Shown: one piece after another, positions 18,238 through 28,074 of the stretch
Position numbering within the stretch: position 1 is the stretch's first letter
How the letters are laid out: the number at the start of each line of letters is the position of its first letter
NCBI GenBank assembly: GCA_964389805.1
Contig: CAYMFU010000066.1
Location: 1-62,746, forward strand
Source: JAGTVG01 sp964389805
Lineage (GTDB): Bacteria; Bacteroidota; Bacteroidia; Cytophagales; Cyclobacteriaceae
DNA: 62,746 bases
Direction: 5' to 3'
The notes under the pieces: model-generated
Databases searched by the model: none
Seen by the model: only the letters and a program-made list of their open reading frames with translations
What the model was told of the DNA's origin: nothing
Program-made: the position numbers and the translations under genes

Positions 18238-18423
18238 AGTACAATTTACACAAGCTAATCAAGGTATTGTAACACTTAGGTCATAAAATTGTATTATTTT
18301 ATTATCCTCTTGGCGTATCTTTTAAAAAACCGCTTAGATAAATAATTTTTTCAAGAAAAACTGAAGTTTTTTTTCAATATACTTAAGGTCAATTTCGTTT
18401 TTTAATATAATAATAATGGGTAT

Positions 18424-19017
18424 ATGATTGGATATTTATCTGGAGAGATAACAATAGTTGATCCTACCTTAATTTTGGTAGATGTGGGAGGTATTGGCTA
18501 CGAGGTTAAGATTTCATTAAATACATACAGTAAACTGAAGGATTCGAAGAAGGGTAAAGTGTATACATACCTCCATGTAAAAGAGGATTCCCACACCCTT
18601 TTCGGCTTCTATAGCACGGATGAAAAGTCTCTTTTTGTCAAGCTCATATCCATTTCCGGAGTGGGGCCGAGCACAGCCATACTTATGTTATCATCCATGG
18701 GTGTGTCTGAAATACAGGAATCAATTGCTGGTGAGGATGTAGCTGCCATCAAGAAAGTTAAGGGAATTGGGACCAAAACTGCAGAGAGAATAGTCCTTGA
18801 ACTTAAGGATAAGATACGAAAAGAAATTGGAGGGGAAAAAACAATTGGTTTTGTTTCAGATAGCTTCAATATCATTAGAGAAGAAGCAATGATTGCCCTT
18901 GTAACATTAGGAATTCAAAAATCTATGGCTGAAAAAAGTATAAATATAATTCTAAAAAATGCAGATAAAGATATTACCCTGGAAGAAGTAATAAAACTAG
19001 CCCTGAAAACTACATAA
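18424..19017 (+). CDS. ruvA: Holliday junction branch migration protein RuvA
   Basis: DNA-binding subunit of the RuvAB branch-migration motor. 197 residues in three parts: an OB fold (1-63), tandem helix-hairpin-helix motifs (SISGVGPSTAILMLSS and VKGIGTKTAERIVLELKDK, about 70-130), and the flexible C-terminal domain III that contacts RuvB (about 150-197). It precedes sprA by 17 nt, the order usual in Bacteroidota. ruvB is elsewhere. Confidence 0.96.
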   Translation: MIGYLSGEITIVDPTLILVDVGGIGYEVKISLNTYSKLKDSKKGKVYTYLHVKEDSHTLFGFYSTDEKSLFVKLISISGVGPSTAILMLSSMGVSEIQESIAGEDVAAIKKVKGIGTKTAERIVLELKDKIRKEIGGEKTIGFVSDSFNIIREEAMIALVTLGIQKSMAEKSINIILKNADKDITLEEVIKLALKTT

Positions 19018-19034
19018 ATATATTTTTTTAGACT

Positions 19035-22000
19035 TTGTCGAAGCGAATCTGCATATTGATCTGGTTTGTTTTCGGGGTTTTGACCTTGACCGCCTTGATG
19101 TCCAGCGCAAAACCCGGAATAACTATGCCGTTTATTCCGGCAGGTATCAAACAGGATAGCCTGGACCAGGATTCTATAAAAGCTGACACTCTCTACAAGC
19201 CCTACGAACCTTCCCGCCAACCTACATTCTACCCTGAAGACAGATTCGGAGATCCATTCATATATCAACCTAGTATTTCCCCACTTTTTTTACAAGATCC
19301 TTCTAACCTATCAATGGATATTGAAATTGATACGGCAAATGATTACACCATTTACGAGAAGATGGGTGATATGAACTACCGTCCCATATCAACTATGTCT
19401 TTTGAAGAATTTCAAAAGTACCAGGAGGAACGGATGATAAAAGAATACTGGCGCAACCGATCAGTCGGTTTGGATGGTGAAAGTGCCGTCAGTGGCAGGA
19501 GGCTAATTCCTCCCATTTATATAAGTCCTGTATTTGATAGAATTTTTGGAGGTAGTTATGTTGATATACGTCCGAATGGATACGTGAACCTTGACTTCGG
19601 TGCACGATACCAGAGAATCGATAATCCAGCCATACCAATCAAACAACAGCGTAATGGAGGATTTGAATTTGACCAGCAGATCAGTATGAATGTTGTCGGT
19701 AAGATTGGGGAAAAGCTGGCGGTTACTGCCAACTTCGATAATAACAATTCATTTGACTTTCAAAATAACCTGAAAGTAGAATATACTGGATTTGAGGAGG
19801 AGATCATTAAAAAAATTGAGGTAGGAAATGTTAGCTTGCCCTTGAGCAACAGTTTGATTACCGGAGCTCAGAATTTGTTCGGCTTAAAAACCCAACTGCA
19901 ATTTGGCAAGTTGTTTGTCACCGGAGTAGCCTCCACACAACGTGGAAAAAATGAAGTGTTGACTATTCAGGGAGGAAGTGAAGGCCAGGGAAGGGAATTT
20001 CAGCTTAGGGCTTCAGATTACGATGAGCGTAGACACTTCTTCCTGGGTCATTTTTTCCGAGATAATTATGAAAGATGGTTGGGAAGCCTTCCTCAGGTTC
20101 TGTCAGGTGTTAATATTACAAGAATTGAGGTATATGTAATTAACAGGAATAACAATACTTCAACCCTCCGGAACTTCCTGGGTATGATGGACATGGCAGA
20201 AGGTAAGGTGATATACAGGGAAGACAACCCATTTATTGGCCCGGGACAAGGGAATGTACCAAATGGCAACGATGCCAATAACCTGTTTAACTCCCTTCAG
20301 GCCGATCCGAACATCAGGAATGTTGACCAAACCAGTTTTATTTTGGAAAATGAGTGGAATCTGGTAAAGGGAACTGATTTTGATCTAATTACTTCTGCCA
20401 GAAAACTCGATCCTAATGAATATACCTTCCATCCCATGCTAGGTTATATATCTCTTAACAGGAAGCTTCAAAACGATGAAGCCCTGGCGGTTTCCTATGA
20501 ATACACTTATAATGGACAAAGGTTCAAGGTTGGCGAACTTACCGAGGATTATCAAAACATCTCGGAAGATGAAGTGATCTATCTCAAATTGCTGAGACCA
20601 TCCAAGATCAACCCAACAGTTCCAACCTGGGATTTGATGATCAAACATATTTACAATCTGAACACCAGCCAGATCAATCCGGAAGGATTCGATCTTCGCA
20701 TTATTTATAGGGATGATAAAACAGGTATTGATAATCCCAGCCTTCACGAAGGTAGAAATACTAAAGATGTGCCTCTTGTACAGTTGTTTAATCTTGACCG
20801 ATTAAACAGGAACAATGATCCACAAAAAGACGGTCAATTTGACTTTGTAGAAGGAGTAACCGTGGATCCCGATAATGGAACCATCATATTTACAGTATTG
20901 GAACCCTTTGGCAGTTTCCTGGAAAGTAAGTTTGATCCTGATGAAGAGGCTTTTAAAGAAAAATATGTTTATGACACTTTATACGGCACTACAAAAGCAG
21001 ACGCAGAGCTGGTAGCCAGGAAAAACAAATTTGTGCTCATTGGTACAGTTACCGGGGGATCATCAACTGAGATCATTCTACCCGGGATAAACATTGCGGA
21101 GGGATCTGTACAGGTGATTGCAGGAAGTATCCCATTAAGTGAAGGGATTGATTACAGGGTTGATTATAACCTGGGAAAGGTTAGTATAATCAATCAATCT
21201 GTTCTGAATTCCGGTAAGCCAATCCAGATAAAATACGAAAAAGCCGATCTCTTTAATTTTCAGGCCCGGACCTTGCTGGGCAGCCGGATCGACTATATCC
21301 ATAATGACAAATTCAATATAGGAGGTACTATTCTGTATCTCAATGAAAGACCTCTTGTAAGCCGTATCAGTGTAGGTGACGAGACTATTCGGAATACCAA
21401 ATGGGGGCTGGATCTAAATTACCGGACTGAATCCAATTTCCTGACAAAATTAGTTGATGCAATTCCTGGAATATCCACTAAGGAACCTTCCATGGTATCT
21501 TTCAATGCCGAGGTAGCTCAATTATTACCGGGAACTTCCAATATAGTCGATGGTCAGGGAACTTCCTATATTGATGATTTCGAATCAGCCATAACCCCGT
21601 TCCGGCTAGGTGGCAATGTACTGTCCTGGAAGCTGGCATCCACACCAAAAACTGACGATGGATATTATGACGGTGGCAGCCAATTACCGAATGACTTGTC
21701 CATCAATTATACCCGCGGAAAATTGGCCTGGTATATTATCGATAATGTATTTTACAGAACTTCCGGAAATTCAAGACCAGCAAACATAACGGAAGACGAC
21801 CTTCAGAATAACTATAGCCGTGCGGTAATTCCTCAGGAGATCTTTAAATTCAGGGACCGGGAAGTAGTAAATACAAATTTACCTGTTTTCGATCTGGCTT
21901 TCTATCCATCTGAAAGAGGTTCATATAATTATAATCCAAATCTGTCCAATGATGGTACCCTGCCGGAGGTTCGAAAGAGTTGGGGAGGTATAACCAGGGC

Positions 22001-25000
22001 TATTACTTCAGATGTTGATTTTGACCAGACCAACATCGAGTATCTCGAATTCTGGTTGATGGATCCATTCATTAATACAACAAATGGTGACTTGGATAAT
22101 CCGAATGGTCAAATTAATGATGGGATCAATCCACCCGCACCAAATACCACCGGTGGAAAGTTGATATTTCACCTAGGTAGTATTTCGGAGGATGCGATGA
22201 AAGACAGTAGGCACGCCTTTGAGAACGGGCTGCCAGCAGATGGGGATTCTACCAGGACAACTAATAATACCTGGGGAAGGGTAACACAGGAACAATATCT
22301 AACCAATGCTTTTGACAACTCGGAGGTAGCCAGGCCCAATCAGGACGTAGGTATGGATGGTGTAATAAATACGGATGAAGCAAACTATTACAGTGACTTT
22401 GTAAGCAATATAAACGTAAGTGCTGATACACGCGACCGGATACTGGAGGACGTCTCAGCGGACAATTTTCAATATTTCCTTGGAGTTGAGCTGGATGATG
22501 CTGATGCAAAAATATTAGAAAGGTACAAGGAGTTTAATCTGTCAGATGGAAATTCACCTCTGGTTGTGGGAACAACTGAATATACACCGGTAGGAACAAC
22601 TTTCCCTGACAATGAAGACCTGAACTTTGACAACACCTTGAGTGACCTTGAAGAATATTACGAATATGAACTGGACCTGAGACCAGGAAATCTGGAAGTT
22701 GGAAAGAATTTTGTGACCGAGGTGATTACTAATGAAATTAACGGTCAAAGGGTGAATTGGTATCTCATACGAATTCCAATACTCAAGCCAAACAGGATCC
22801 AGGGTAATATTATCGGTTTTAAATCCATCCGGTTTATACGAAGCATAATGACCGACTGGCAACAACCTGCCGTCCTTAGGATGGTCAAATTTCAACTGGT
22901 TGGAGCACAATGGCGCCGTTATCCTTCGAGTCTTAGAGACAAGTATTTGATGGAGCCCCCGGAATTGGTTAATTCCAATTTTGAAATTTCTGTTGTCAAC
23001 CTGGAAGAGAATGGATCCCCGGCGGAAGGAGAAACTCCATATGTTCTGCCTCCGGGAATAGAACAGGATATTGACAATACATCACCAATATACAGGCAGA
23101 CCAATGAACAATCTATTAAACTTACCGTAGATGGCCTTGTTGATGGAGATGCCCGTGGTGTGTTCAAGAATGTTGCGTTGGACCTGGTAAACTATGGTCG
23201 AATTAAAATGTTTTTTCATGCCCAGAATAATGGAAACCAGGGAGATTCCGCTACGGCCTTCCTAAGGTTGGGGACAGATATGATCGATAACTATTACGAG
23301 GTCGAAGTGCCCCTCGTGTTCACTCCAAAAGGTAGTACTGATCCGGGCGTCATTTGGCCGGAAGAGAATAATATCGACCTGGAGTTCGCAGATTTATATG
23401 CCCTGAAAAAAATTAGGGATAAGGGTGATCTGAATATTAATATCCCATATTCTCAAAATGTAAGTCAATATAAGATTACTGTCGTTGGACGACCTGACCT
23501 GCATGATGTTCAAGCTATGATGATAGGAATCCGGAATCCAAAAACCCCGGATGGGGATCCAATAAGCATTCACATATGGGCCAATGAACTTAGAGTAACT
23601 GATTTTAAGAACGATCCGGGATGGGCAGCAAATGCAAGACTTGATCTAAAACTTGCTGATTTTGCAACCGTAAATGGCGACTTAAGATACAGTTCGGTAG
23701 GATTTGGAGCCATTTCACAACGTATATCAGAAAGACGAAGGGAAGAAGTGCTGGATTATGACATATCAGCAAATGTCGCTCTGGACAAATTTATTCCTGA
23801 AAAGGTGGGTTTAAAAATCCCCATGTTTATCAGTTACGAAGAAAGAAAGATATCGCCTAGTTATGACCCGCTCGATCCGGATGTCCCCCTTGAAGCCACA
23901 TTAAGGACCTTCGACAATCAAGAGGAAAGAGATGCCTATTCAAAACTTGTACAAGACGTAACTACAAGGAAAAGTATCAACTTTACGAATGTACGTAAGG
24001 TGAAAACAAAGGAAAATGCAAAAAGCAGGATATATGATATCGAAAACTTTTCTTTTACCTATGCTTATTCAAATGCCATACAGAAAAATATATATAAACA
24101 GGAATATATAAATAAATATACGCGGATCGGATTGGCTTATAATTGGAGTTCTACGCCGAGATCGTATGAACCTTTTAAGAATTCAAAAGCATTTTCTTCA
24201 CCATGGCTTCAGTTAATTAAAGATTTAAATATTACTCCTATGGTTTCCAACCTGGGCTTCAGATGGGATCTGAACAGACGATTTATAAAAGAACAACTAA
24301 GAAATAGTGATTTAAATACGGAAGGAATGTTACCTACCTGGGAAAAATCCTTCTTTTTTGACAGGAATTACAATCTCCGATGGAATCTCACAAAAAGTAT
24401 TTCAATTGATTATATGGCTAGAGTCCACGCAATTGTCGACGAACCGGTTGGCGATATTGACACTCAGTCAAAACGGGATTCCATTAAAACGAATCTCAAA
24501 AATCTTGGGCGTATGAAAACTTATGACCAGGACGTAGGTCTCACTTATAGAATCCCTATTGACAAGACACCATTAACGGATTGGATCAATTCTGATTTCC
24601 GTTACAGGGTAGGTTATACCTGGAAAGCAGGGGCAACAGATCAGGCAGATACGCTTGGAAATACAGTTCAGAATCAAAGAGACTGGGGATTGAATGGCAA
24701 ATTTGATCTGGTTAAACTGTATAACAAATCAAAACTGTTAAAAGATATCAATAGCCCTCGCCGCAGTTCAAGGCGTCCGACTACTTCCCGGCCACAAACG
24801 CAGACCGACACGCTTGTTCAAAAAAGAGATAACAAATTTGGCAAAGGCCTGTTGCGCTTCCTTATGATGCTCCGATCGGTGAATTTTAGTTATACGAACA
24901 GGGAAGGAACAGTTTTGCCGGGCTATACTCCATCGGTCTTTCTTCTTGGTATGGATTCATCATTTACCGCTCCCGGATGGGACTTTGTATTTGGTAGTCA

Positions 25001-26219
25001 GAGCAGAGATATCCAGAGGAGAGCTGTAGAAAACGACTGGTTGGCCAGCAGTGAATTTTTATCCTATCCATTTACCCAATACAATAATATTGATCTGAAA
25101 CTAACCGCAAACATTGAACCCGCTCCCGACCTGAGAATTCAACTTGTAGCCAATAAATTAAGTTCTGACAACTTTCATGAAATATTTCGATACGATACAG
25201 ATCCTTTAAATGATGGCAGCATAGGGCAAGTTCCAGTCCAACTGGCTCCAACAAGGACGGGAAGTTATAGTATAACTGTTGTTACCATTGGTACATCCTT
25301 TGTGAAGGATGGCGAAGATAATACTAATGAAACCTTTCAGACTTTTGAAGATAATAGGGAAATTATCAGGAACCGGCTTAACGCAATAAATCCATCAGGT
25401 GAGTTTGGCCTTAATTCACAGGATGTCTTGATCCCATCTTATCTGGCTGCCTACCAGGATAAGGATCCCAATACCATTGCTCTTACTTCATTCCCAAAAT
25501 GGCCCTTGCCTAACTGGAGGCTTGATTATACAGGCCTGGGAAAAATTCCAGCTCTAAAAAACGTGTTTTCATCCATTAATATCACCCATGCTTATAGCTC
25601 TACCTACTCAGTTAATAATTATGCAAATTCCCTGTTATATGATCAGTTTATTAATCTGGACAATGCAATAGAGGATACACCACCTGGATTTGTACAGAAT
25701 GAAAACAATGATCTGGTACCGGTTTATGTAATTGCGCAGGCTATCATATCTGAAAGATTTTCTCCTTTGATCGGCCTTAATCTGAGGACTAAAAACCGTT
25801 TAACAGCCAGGATAGAATATAAAAAAGAAAGAAACCTGGCCCTGAATATGTCAAATGCACAGATCACTGAATTAAGCAGCAAGGACTTTTCTGTTGATGT
25901 GGGGTGGACCAAGACCAAATTGAAATTGCCCATCAAATTCAGGGGGAATACGATCGTGCTGGATAACGACATTCAATTCAGAATCAATTTTACAATTCGT
26001 GATACAAAAACAGTTCAAAGAAAAATTGATGAAACTAACACTATAACACAGGGAAATATTAATTTCCAACTGAGGCCAACCATTCAATACACCATCAATC
26101 AGAGGTTGAACATGACCTTCTATTTTGAAAGAAACATAAACGAACCATTGATCTCCAGCTCATTTAAGAGGGCAACTACTTCTTTTGGAATACAAATTAG
26201 ATTTAGTTTAGCACAATAA
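19035..26219 (+). CDS. sprA: Type 9 secretion translocon SprA
   Basis: Very large outer-membrane barrel (2394 residues) that forms the conducting channel of the type 9 secretion system, exporting CTD-tagged proteins and adhesins for gliding. The start is the TTG at 19035, because it gives a signal peptide (ICILIWFVFGVLTLTALM). Family features include an aromatic/Asn/Asp-rich beta-barrel sequence throughout, GSYVDIRPNGYVNLDFGARY near 170, and a final barrel strand region ending RFSLAQ. The position between ruvA and gcvH is the common Bacteroidota arrangement. Other T9SS genes (gldK-N, sprE, sprT) are not in the window. Intact, with no internal stop. Confidence 0.97.
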   Translation: MSKRICILIWFVFGVLTLTALMSSAKPGITMPFIPAGIKQDSLDQDSIKADTLYKPYEPSRQPTFYPEDRFGDPFIYQPSISPLFLQDPSNLSMDIEIDTANDYTIYEKMGDMNYRPISTMSFEEFQKYQEERMIKEYWRNRSVGLDGESAVSGRRLIPPIYISPVFDRIFGGSYVDIRPNGYVNLDFGARYQRIDNPAIPIKQQRNGGFEFDQQISMNVVGKIGEKLAVTANFDNNNSFDFQNNLKVEYTGFEEEIIKKIEVGNVSLPLSNSLITGAQNLFGLKTQLQFGKLFVTGVASTQRGKNEVLTIQGGSEGQGREFQLRASDYDERRHFFLGHFFRDNYERWLGSLPQVLSGVNITRIEVYVINRNNNTSTLRNFLGMMDMAEGKVIYREDNPFIGPGQGNVPNGNDANNLFNSLQADPNIRNVDQTSFILENEWNLVKGTDFDLITSARKLDPNEYTFHPMLGYISLNRKLQNDEALAVSYEYTYNGQRFKVGELTEDYQNISEDEVIYLKLLRPSKINPTVPTWDLMIKHIYNLNTSQINPEGFDLRIIYRDDKTGIDNPSLHEGRNTKDVPLVQLFNLDRLNRNNDPQKDGQFDFVEGVTVDPDNGTIIFTVLEPFGSFLESKFDPDEEAFKEKYVYDTLYGTTKADAELVARKNKFVLIGTVTGGSSTEIILPGINIAEGSVQVIAGSIPLSEGIDYRVDYNLGKVSIINQSVLNSGKPIQIKYEKADLFNFQARTLLGSRIDYIHNDKFNIGGTILYLNERPLVSRISVGDETIRNTKWGLDLNYRTESNFLTKLVDAIPGISTKEPSMVSFNAEVAQLLPGTSNIVDGQGTSYIDDFESAITPFRLGGNVLSWKLASTPKTDDGYYDGGSQLPNDLSINYTRGKLAWYIIDNVFYRTSGNSRPANITEDDLQNNYSRAVIPQEIFKFRDREVVNTNLPVFDLAFYPSERGSYNYNPNLSNDGTLPEVRKSWGGITRAITSDVDFDQTNIEYLEFWLMDPFINTTNGDLDNPNGQINDGINPPAPNTTGGKLIFHLGSISEDAMKDSRHAFENGLPADGDSTRTTNNTWGRVTQEQYLTNAFDNSEVARPNQDVGMDGVINTDEANYYSDFVSNINVSADTRDRILEDVSADNFQYFLGVELDDADAKILERYKEFNLSDGNSPLVVGTTEYTPVGTTFPDNEDLNFDNTLSDLEEYYEYELDLRPGNLEVGKNFVTEVITNEINGQRVNWYLIRIPILKPNRIQGNIIGFKSIRFIRSIMTDWQQPAVLRMVKFQLVGAQWRRYPSSLRDKYLMEPPELVNSNFEISVVNLEENGSPAEGETPYVLPPGIEQDIDNTSPIYRQTNEQSIKLTVDGLVDGDARGVFKNVALDLVNYGRIKMFFHAQNNGNQGDSATAFLRLGTDMIDNYYEVEVPLVFTPKGSTDPGVIWPEENNIDLEFADLYALKKIRDKGDLNINIPYSQNVSQYKITVVGRPDLHDVQAMMIGIRNPKTPDGDPISIHIWANELRVTDFKNDPGWAANARLDLKLADFATVNGDLRYSSVGFGAISQRISERRREEVLDYDISANVALDKFIPEKVGLKIPMFISYEERKISPSYDPLDPDVPLEATLRTFDNQEERDAYSKLVQDVTTRKSINFTNVRKVKTKENAKSRIYDIENFSFTYAYSNAIQKNIYKQEYINKYTRIGLAYNWSSTPRSYEPFKNSKAFSSPWLQLIKDLNITPMVSNLGFRWDLNRRFIKEQLRNSDLNTEGMLPTWEKSFFFDRNYNLRWNLTKSISIDYMARVHAIVDEPVGDIDTQSKRDSIKTNLKNLGRMKTYDQDVGLTYRIPIDKTPLTDWINSDFRYRVGYTWKAGATDQADTLGNTVQNQRDWGLNGKFDLVKLYNKSKLLKDINSPRRSSRRPTTSRPQTQTDTLVQKRDNKFGKGLLRFLMMLRSVNFSYTNREGTVLPGYTPSVFLLGMDSSFTAPGWDFVFGSQSRDIQRRAVENDWLASSEFLSYPFTQYNNIDLKLTANIEPAPDLRIQLVANKLSSDNFHEIFRYDTDPLNDGSIGQVPVQLAPTRTGSYSITVVTIGTSFVKDGEDNTNETFQTFEDNREIIRNRLNAINPSGEFGLNSQDVLIPSYLAAYQDKDPNTIALTSFPKWPLPNWRLDYTGLGKIPALKNVFSSINITHAYSSTYSVNNYANSLLYDQFINLDNAIEDTPPGFVQNENNDLVPVYVIAQAIISERFSPLIGLNLRTKNRLTARIEYKKERNLALNMSNAQITELSSKDFSVDVGWTKTKLKLPIKFRGNTIVLDNDIQFRINFTIRDTKTVQRKIDETNTITQGNINFQLRPTIQYTINQRLNMTFYFERNINEPLISSSFKRATTSFGIQIRFSLAQ

Positions 26220-26232
26220 TTCTTTAATGGAT

Positions 26233-26240
26233 TATATTTG
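26233..26240 (+). promoter_or_regulatory. Candidate -7 promoter element for gcvH
   Basis: TATATTTG is an exact TAnnTTTG match about 28 nt before gcvH, with a TTTA at about 26205 as a possible -33 (slightly long spacer). Confidence 0.5.
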
Positions 26241-26268
26241 AACTAGTAAATTTCAAAACAAAATAATT

Positions 26269-26649
26269 ATGAATTTTCCAGAGGATCTCAAATACACTAA
26301 AGACCATGAATGGATCAAAGTTGAAGGAAATATAGGGACTATTGGCATTACAGATTTTGCTCAAAAGGAGCTTGGAGATATTGTATATATAGAAGTAGAG
26401 TCGGAAGGATTTGAAGTGGAGGAAGGGGAATCTTTTGGCACAATAGAAGCTGTAAAAACAGTTTCGGATCTCTTTATGCCTGTATCCGGTAAGATTCAGG
26501 AATTTAATGAAGCCCTGGAGGGTGAACCAGAACTGGTCAATAGCGATCCCTATGGCGAGGGTTGGATCCTTAAATTTGAATTAAAGGATGCTGCATCTGT
26601 CGATGATCTTCTCTCAGCAGAAGATTACCAGAAATTAATTGCAGAATAA
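26269..26649 (+). CDS. gcvH: Glycine cleavage system H protein
   Basis: Lipoyl carrier of the glycine cleavage complex, shuttling the aminomethyl group between P, T and L proteins. 126 residues, standard length. The N-terminal LKYTKDHEWIKVEG and GITDFAQKELGDIVYIE are hallmarks. The lipoylated lysine lies in FGTIEAVKTVSDLF. The VanZ-like gene follows 3 nt later. Confidence 0.97.
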   Translation: MNFPEDLKYTKDHEWIKVEGNIGTIGITDFAQKELGDIVYIEVESEGFEVEEGESFGTIEAVKTVSDLFMPVSGKIQEFNEALEGEPELVNSDPYGEGWILKFELKDAASVDDLLSAEDYQKLIAE

Positions 26650-26652
26650 GAC

Positions 26653-27030
26653 TTGAGATTATATTCTAAGCTTTTCCTCGGATGGATAATTGTTTCACTT
26701 ATCCTGACCTGGACACCCGGTGAGGCACTCCCAAAACCAGATTTTCTGGATATAAGTCTTGTTGGATTTTTAGCTCACTTCGGGATGTTCTCAGTATTCT
26801 CGTTTTTACTCACAGGGATTATTCATGGAAAGAATGACCTGGAAATGCCTGGTGGAAAGGTCATTTCTTTGGTTATCATTTGGTCACTAATTTTTAGTTT
26901 AATTACTGAAACAGGACAGTATTTTATACCGGGAAGATACTTTCATGGATTTGATATAATGATAAATTTCATTGGTTCTCTGGTTGGAATTGGTGTATTT
27001 TTTCTAAAATTTAAATACTTTTCGAATTAG
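26653..27030 (+). CDS. VanZ-like family membrane protein
   Basis: 125 residues with four hydrophobic segments and the VanZ-like fingerprint: DKxxHF-type motif replaced by FLAHFGMFSVFSFLL, and ITETGQYFIPGRYFHGFDIMIN with the conserved E, Q, R and D positions. Starts with TTG, 3 nt after gcvH, so probably co-expressed. VanZ itself gives weak teicoplanin resistance; relatives in gcvH neighbourhoods of Bacteroidota have no established role. Confidence 0.8.
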   Translation: MRLYSKLFLGWIIVSLILTWTPGEALPKPDFLDISLVGFLAHFGMFSVFSFLLTGIIHGKNDLEMPGGKVISLVIIWSLIFSLITETGQYFIPGRYFHGFDIMINFIGSLVGIGVFFLKFKYFSN

Positions 27031-27049
27031 ACAAATGAAAAATATTTTA

Positions 27050-27057
27050 TATCTTTG
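27050..27057 (+). promoter_or_regulatory. Candidate -7 promoter element for the first tonB
   Basis: TATCTTTG matches TAnnTTTG, 46 nt before the tonB start. No strong -33 partner. Confidence 0.45.
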
Positions 27058-27103
27058 ATATTCGTCAAGGTGTAATTTGGCATACAATTAAAACATTATT
27101 GTT

Positions 27104-27778
27104 ATGGAAGCGAAAAAGAATCCAAAAGCCGATCTTAACAAAAAAACAGGATTATTCCTTAATATTGGCTTGGTAGTCAGCCTTTTATTAGTGATTATGG
27201 CTTTTGAGTGGAAGTTTTATGAGGATGGTGAACTGATGGATCTGGGTCAGGTCTCCGATGAATTTGAAGATGTGATGGAAATCCCTCCAACAGAGCAACC
27301 TCCTCCTCCTCCTCCAAAAATTCAGCAACCTGAAATTATTGAGGTTCCTGATGAAGAAGAGATCGAAGAGGAAATCGAAGTCGATCTTGACGTCGAAATA
27401 ACGGAAGAAACAGTTGTTGAAGATATTGTATTCGATGCACCTGTTGAAGAGGAAGTTGCCGAAGAAATATTCACGATTGTGGAAGATCAGCCTCAACCAA
27501 AAGGCGGGATGGCGGCTTTTTATGAATATATAGGTAAAAAACTGAAATACCCGGCCCAGGCAAGAAGAATGGGTATAGAAGGGAAAGTGTTTGTTGAATT
27601 TGTAGTAGATAAAGATGGAACAATAACTGATGTAAAAGCCATCAAAGGTATCGGAGCAGGATGCGACGAGGAAGCAATCAGGGTAATCCGAGCATCTCCA
27701 AAATGGAATGCTGGTAAGCAAAGAGGCCGTCCAGTAAAAGTAAGAATGATCCTTCCTATTACCTTTAAGTTAGGATAA
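27104..27778 (+). CDS. TonB energy-transducer protein
   Basis: 224 residues. One N-terminal inner-membrane segment (LFLNIGLVVSLLLVIMAFEW, about 17-36) is followed by a proline run (PPTEQPPPPPPK) and a very acidic Glu/Asp/Val spacer spanning the periplasm. The C-terminal TonB domain (about 145-224) contains YPAQARRMGIEGKVFVEFVV and KQRGRPVKVRMILPI. It couples the proton-motive force to outer-membrane TonB-dependent receptors. ExbB/ExbD are not nearby. A paralogue follows at 28075. A strong terminator is at 27797. Confidence 0.93.
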   Translation: MEAKKNPKADLNKKTGLFLNIGLVVSLLLVIMAFEWKFYEDGELMDLGQVSDEFEDVMEIPPTEQPPPPPPKIQQPEIIEVPDEEEIEEEIEVDLDVEITEETVVEDIVFDAPVEEEVAEEIFTIVEDQPQPKGGMAAFYEYIGKKLKYPAQARRMGIEGKVFVEFVVDKDGTITDVKAIKGIGAGCDEEAIRVIRASPKWNAGKQRGRPVKVRMILPITFKLG

Positions 27779-27796
27779 ACATAATAACATTAATAT

Positions 27797-27825
27797 AATC
27801 CCGTCATCCGGCGGGATTTTTTTTT
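27797..27825 (+). terminator. Rho-independent terminator of the first tonB
   Basis: AATCCCGTC (27797-27805) pairs with GGCGGGATT (27810-27818) around a 4-nt loop, followed by a run of nine T. A textbook intrinsic terminator 18 nt past the stop. Confidence 0.9.
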
Positions 27826-28074
27826 GAATAATACTTGCCCTGATCCCCCCCATTGATAATTCCCCTTTTTTGTTCATCTACTTATCGAGAATTGAGCATT
27901 TATAATCACTGAAATAAGCCTTTCCTGGATACATCATATACAATTAATATTTCCAAATTCAGAACCTGCAGGTCTTTCATAAAAACCCTTCCCATGTTAA
28001 TATCGTTTACTATAATATAAGGGAACTAAATATCAATTTCTAGTTTCCGTTCAGTTCTTTAAATAACGAATGCC
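27826..28074. other. Intergenic region between the two tonB genes
   Basis: About 250 nt without a supportable gene. It should hold the promoter of the second tonB, but no clean TAnnTTTG is visible. The only structure I see is the 10-bp palindrome ACCTGCAGGT at 27964-27973. Confidence 0.5.

Noticed and set aside
18356..18371. AAAAACT-GA-AGTTTTT hairpin upstream of ruvA as a terminator
   Set aside because: The loop is two nucleotides and the stem almost all A-T, in a generally A/T-rich gap; not convincing.
27188..27721. Long open frame antisense to the first tonB
   Set aside because: It arises from the GAA/GAT-rich acidic spacer read in reverse, giving Phe/Tyr/Cys/Arg-rich sequence unlike any protein; a similar shadow lies opposite the second tonB.
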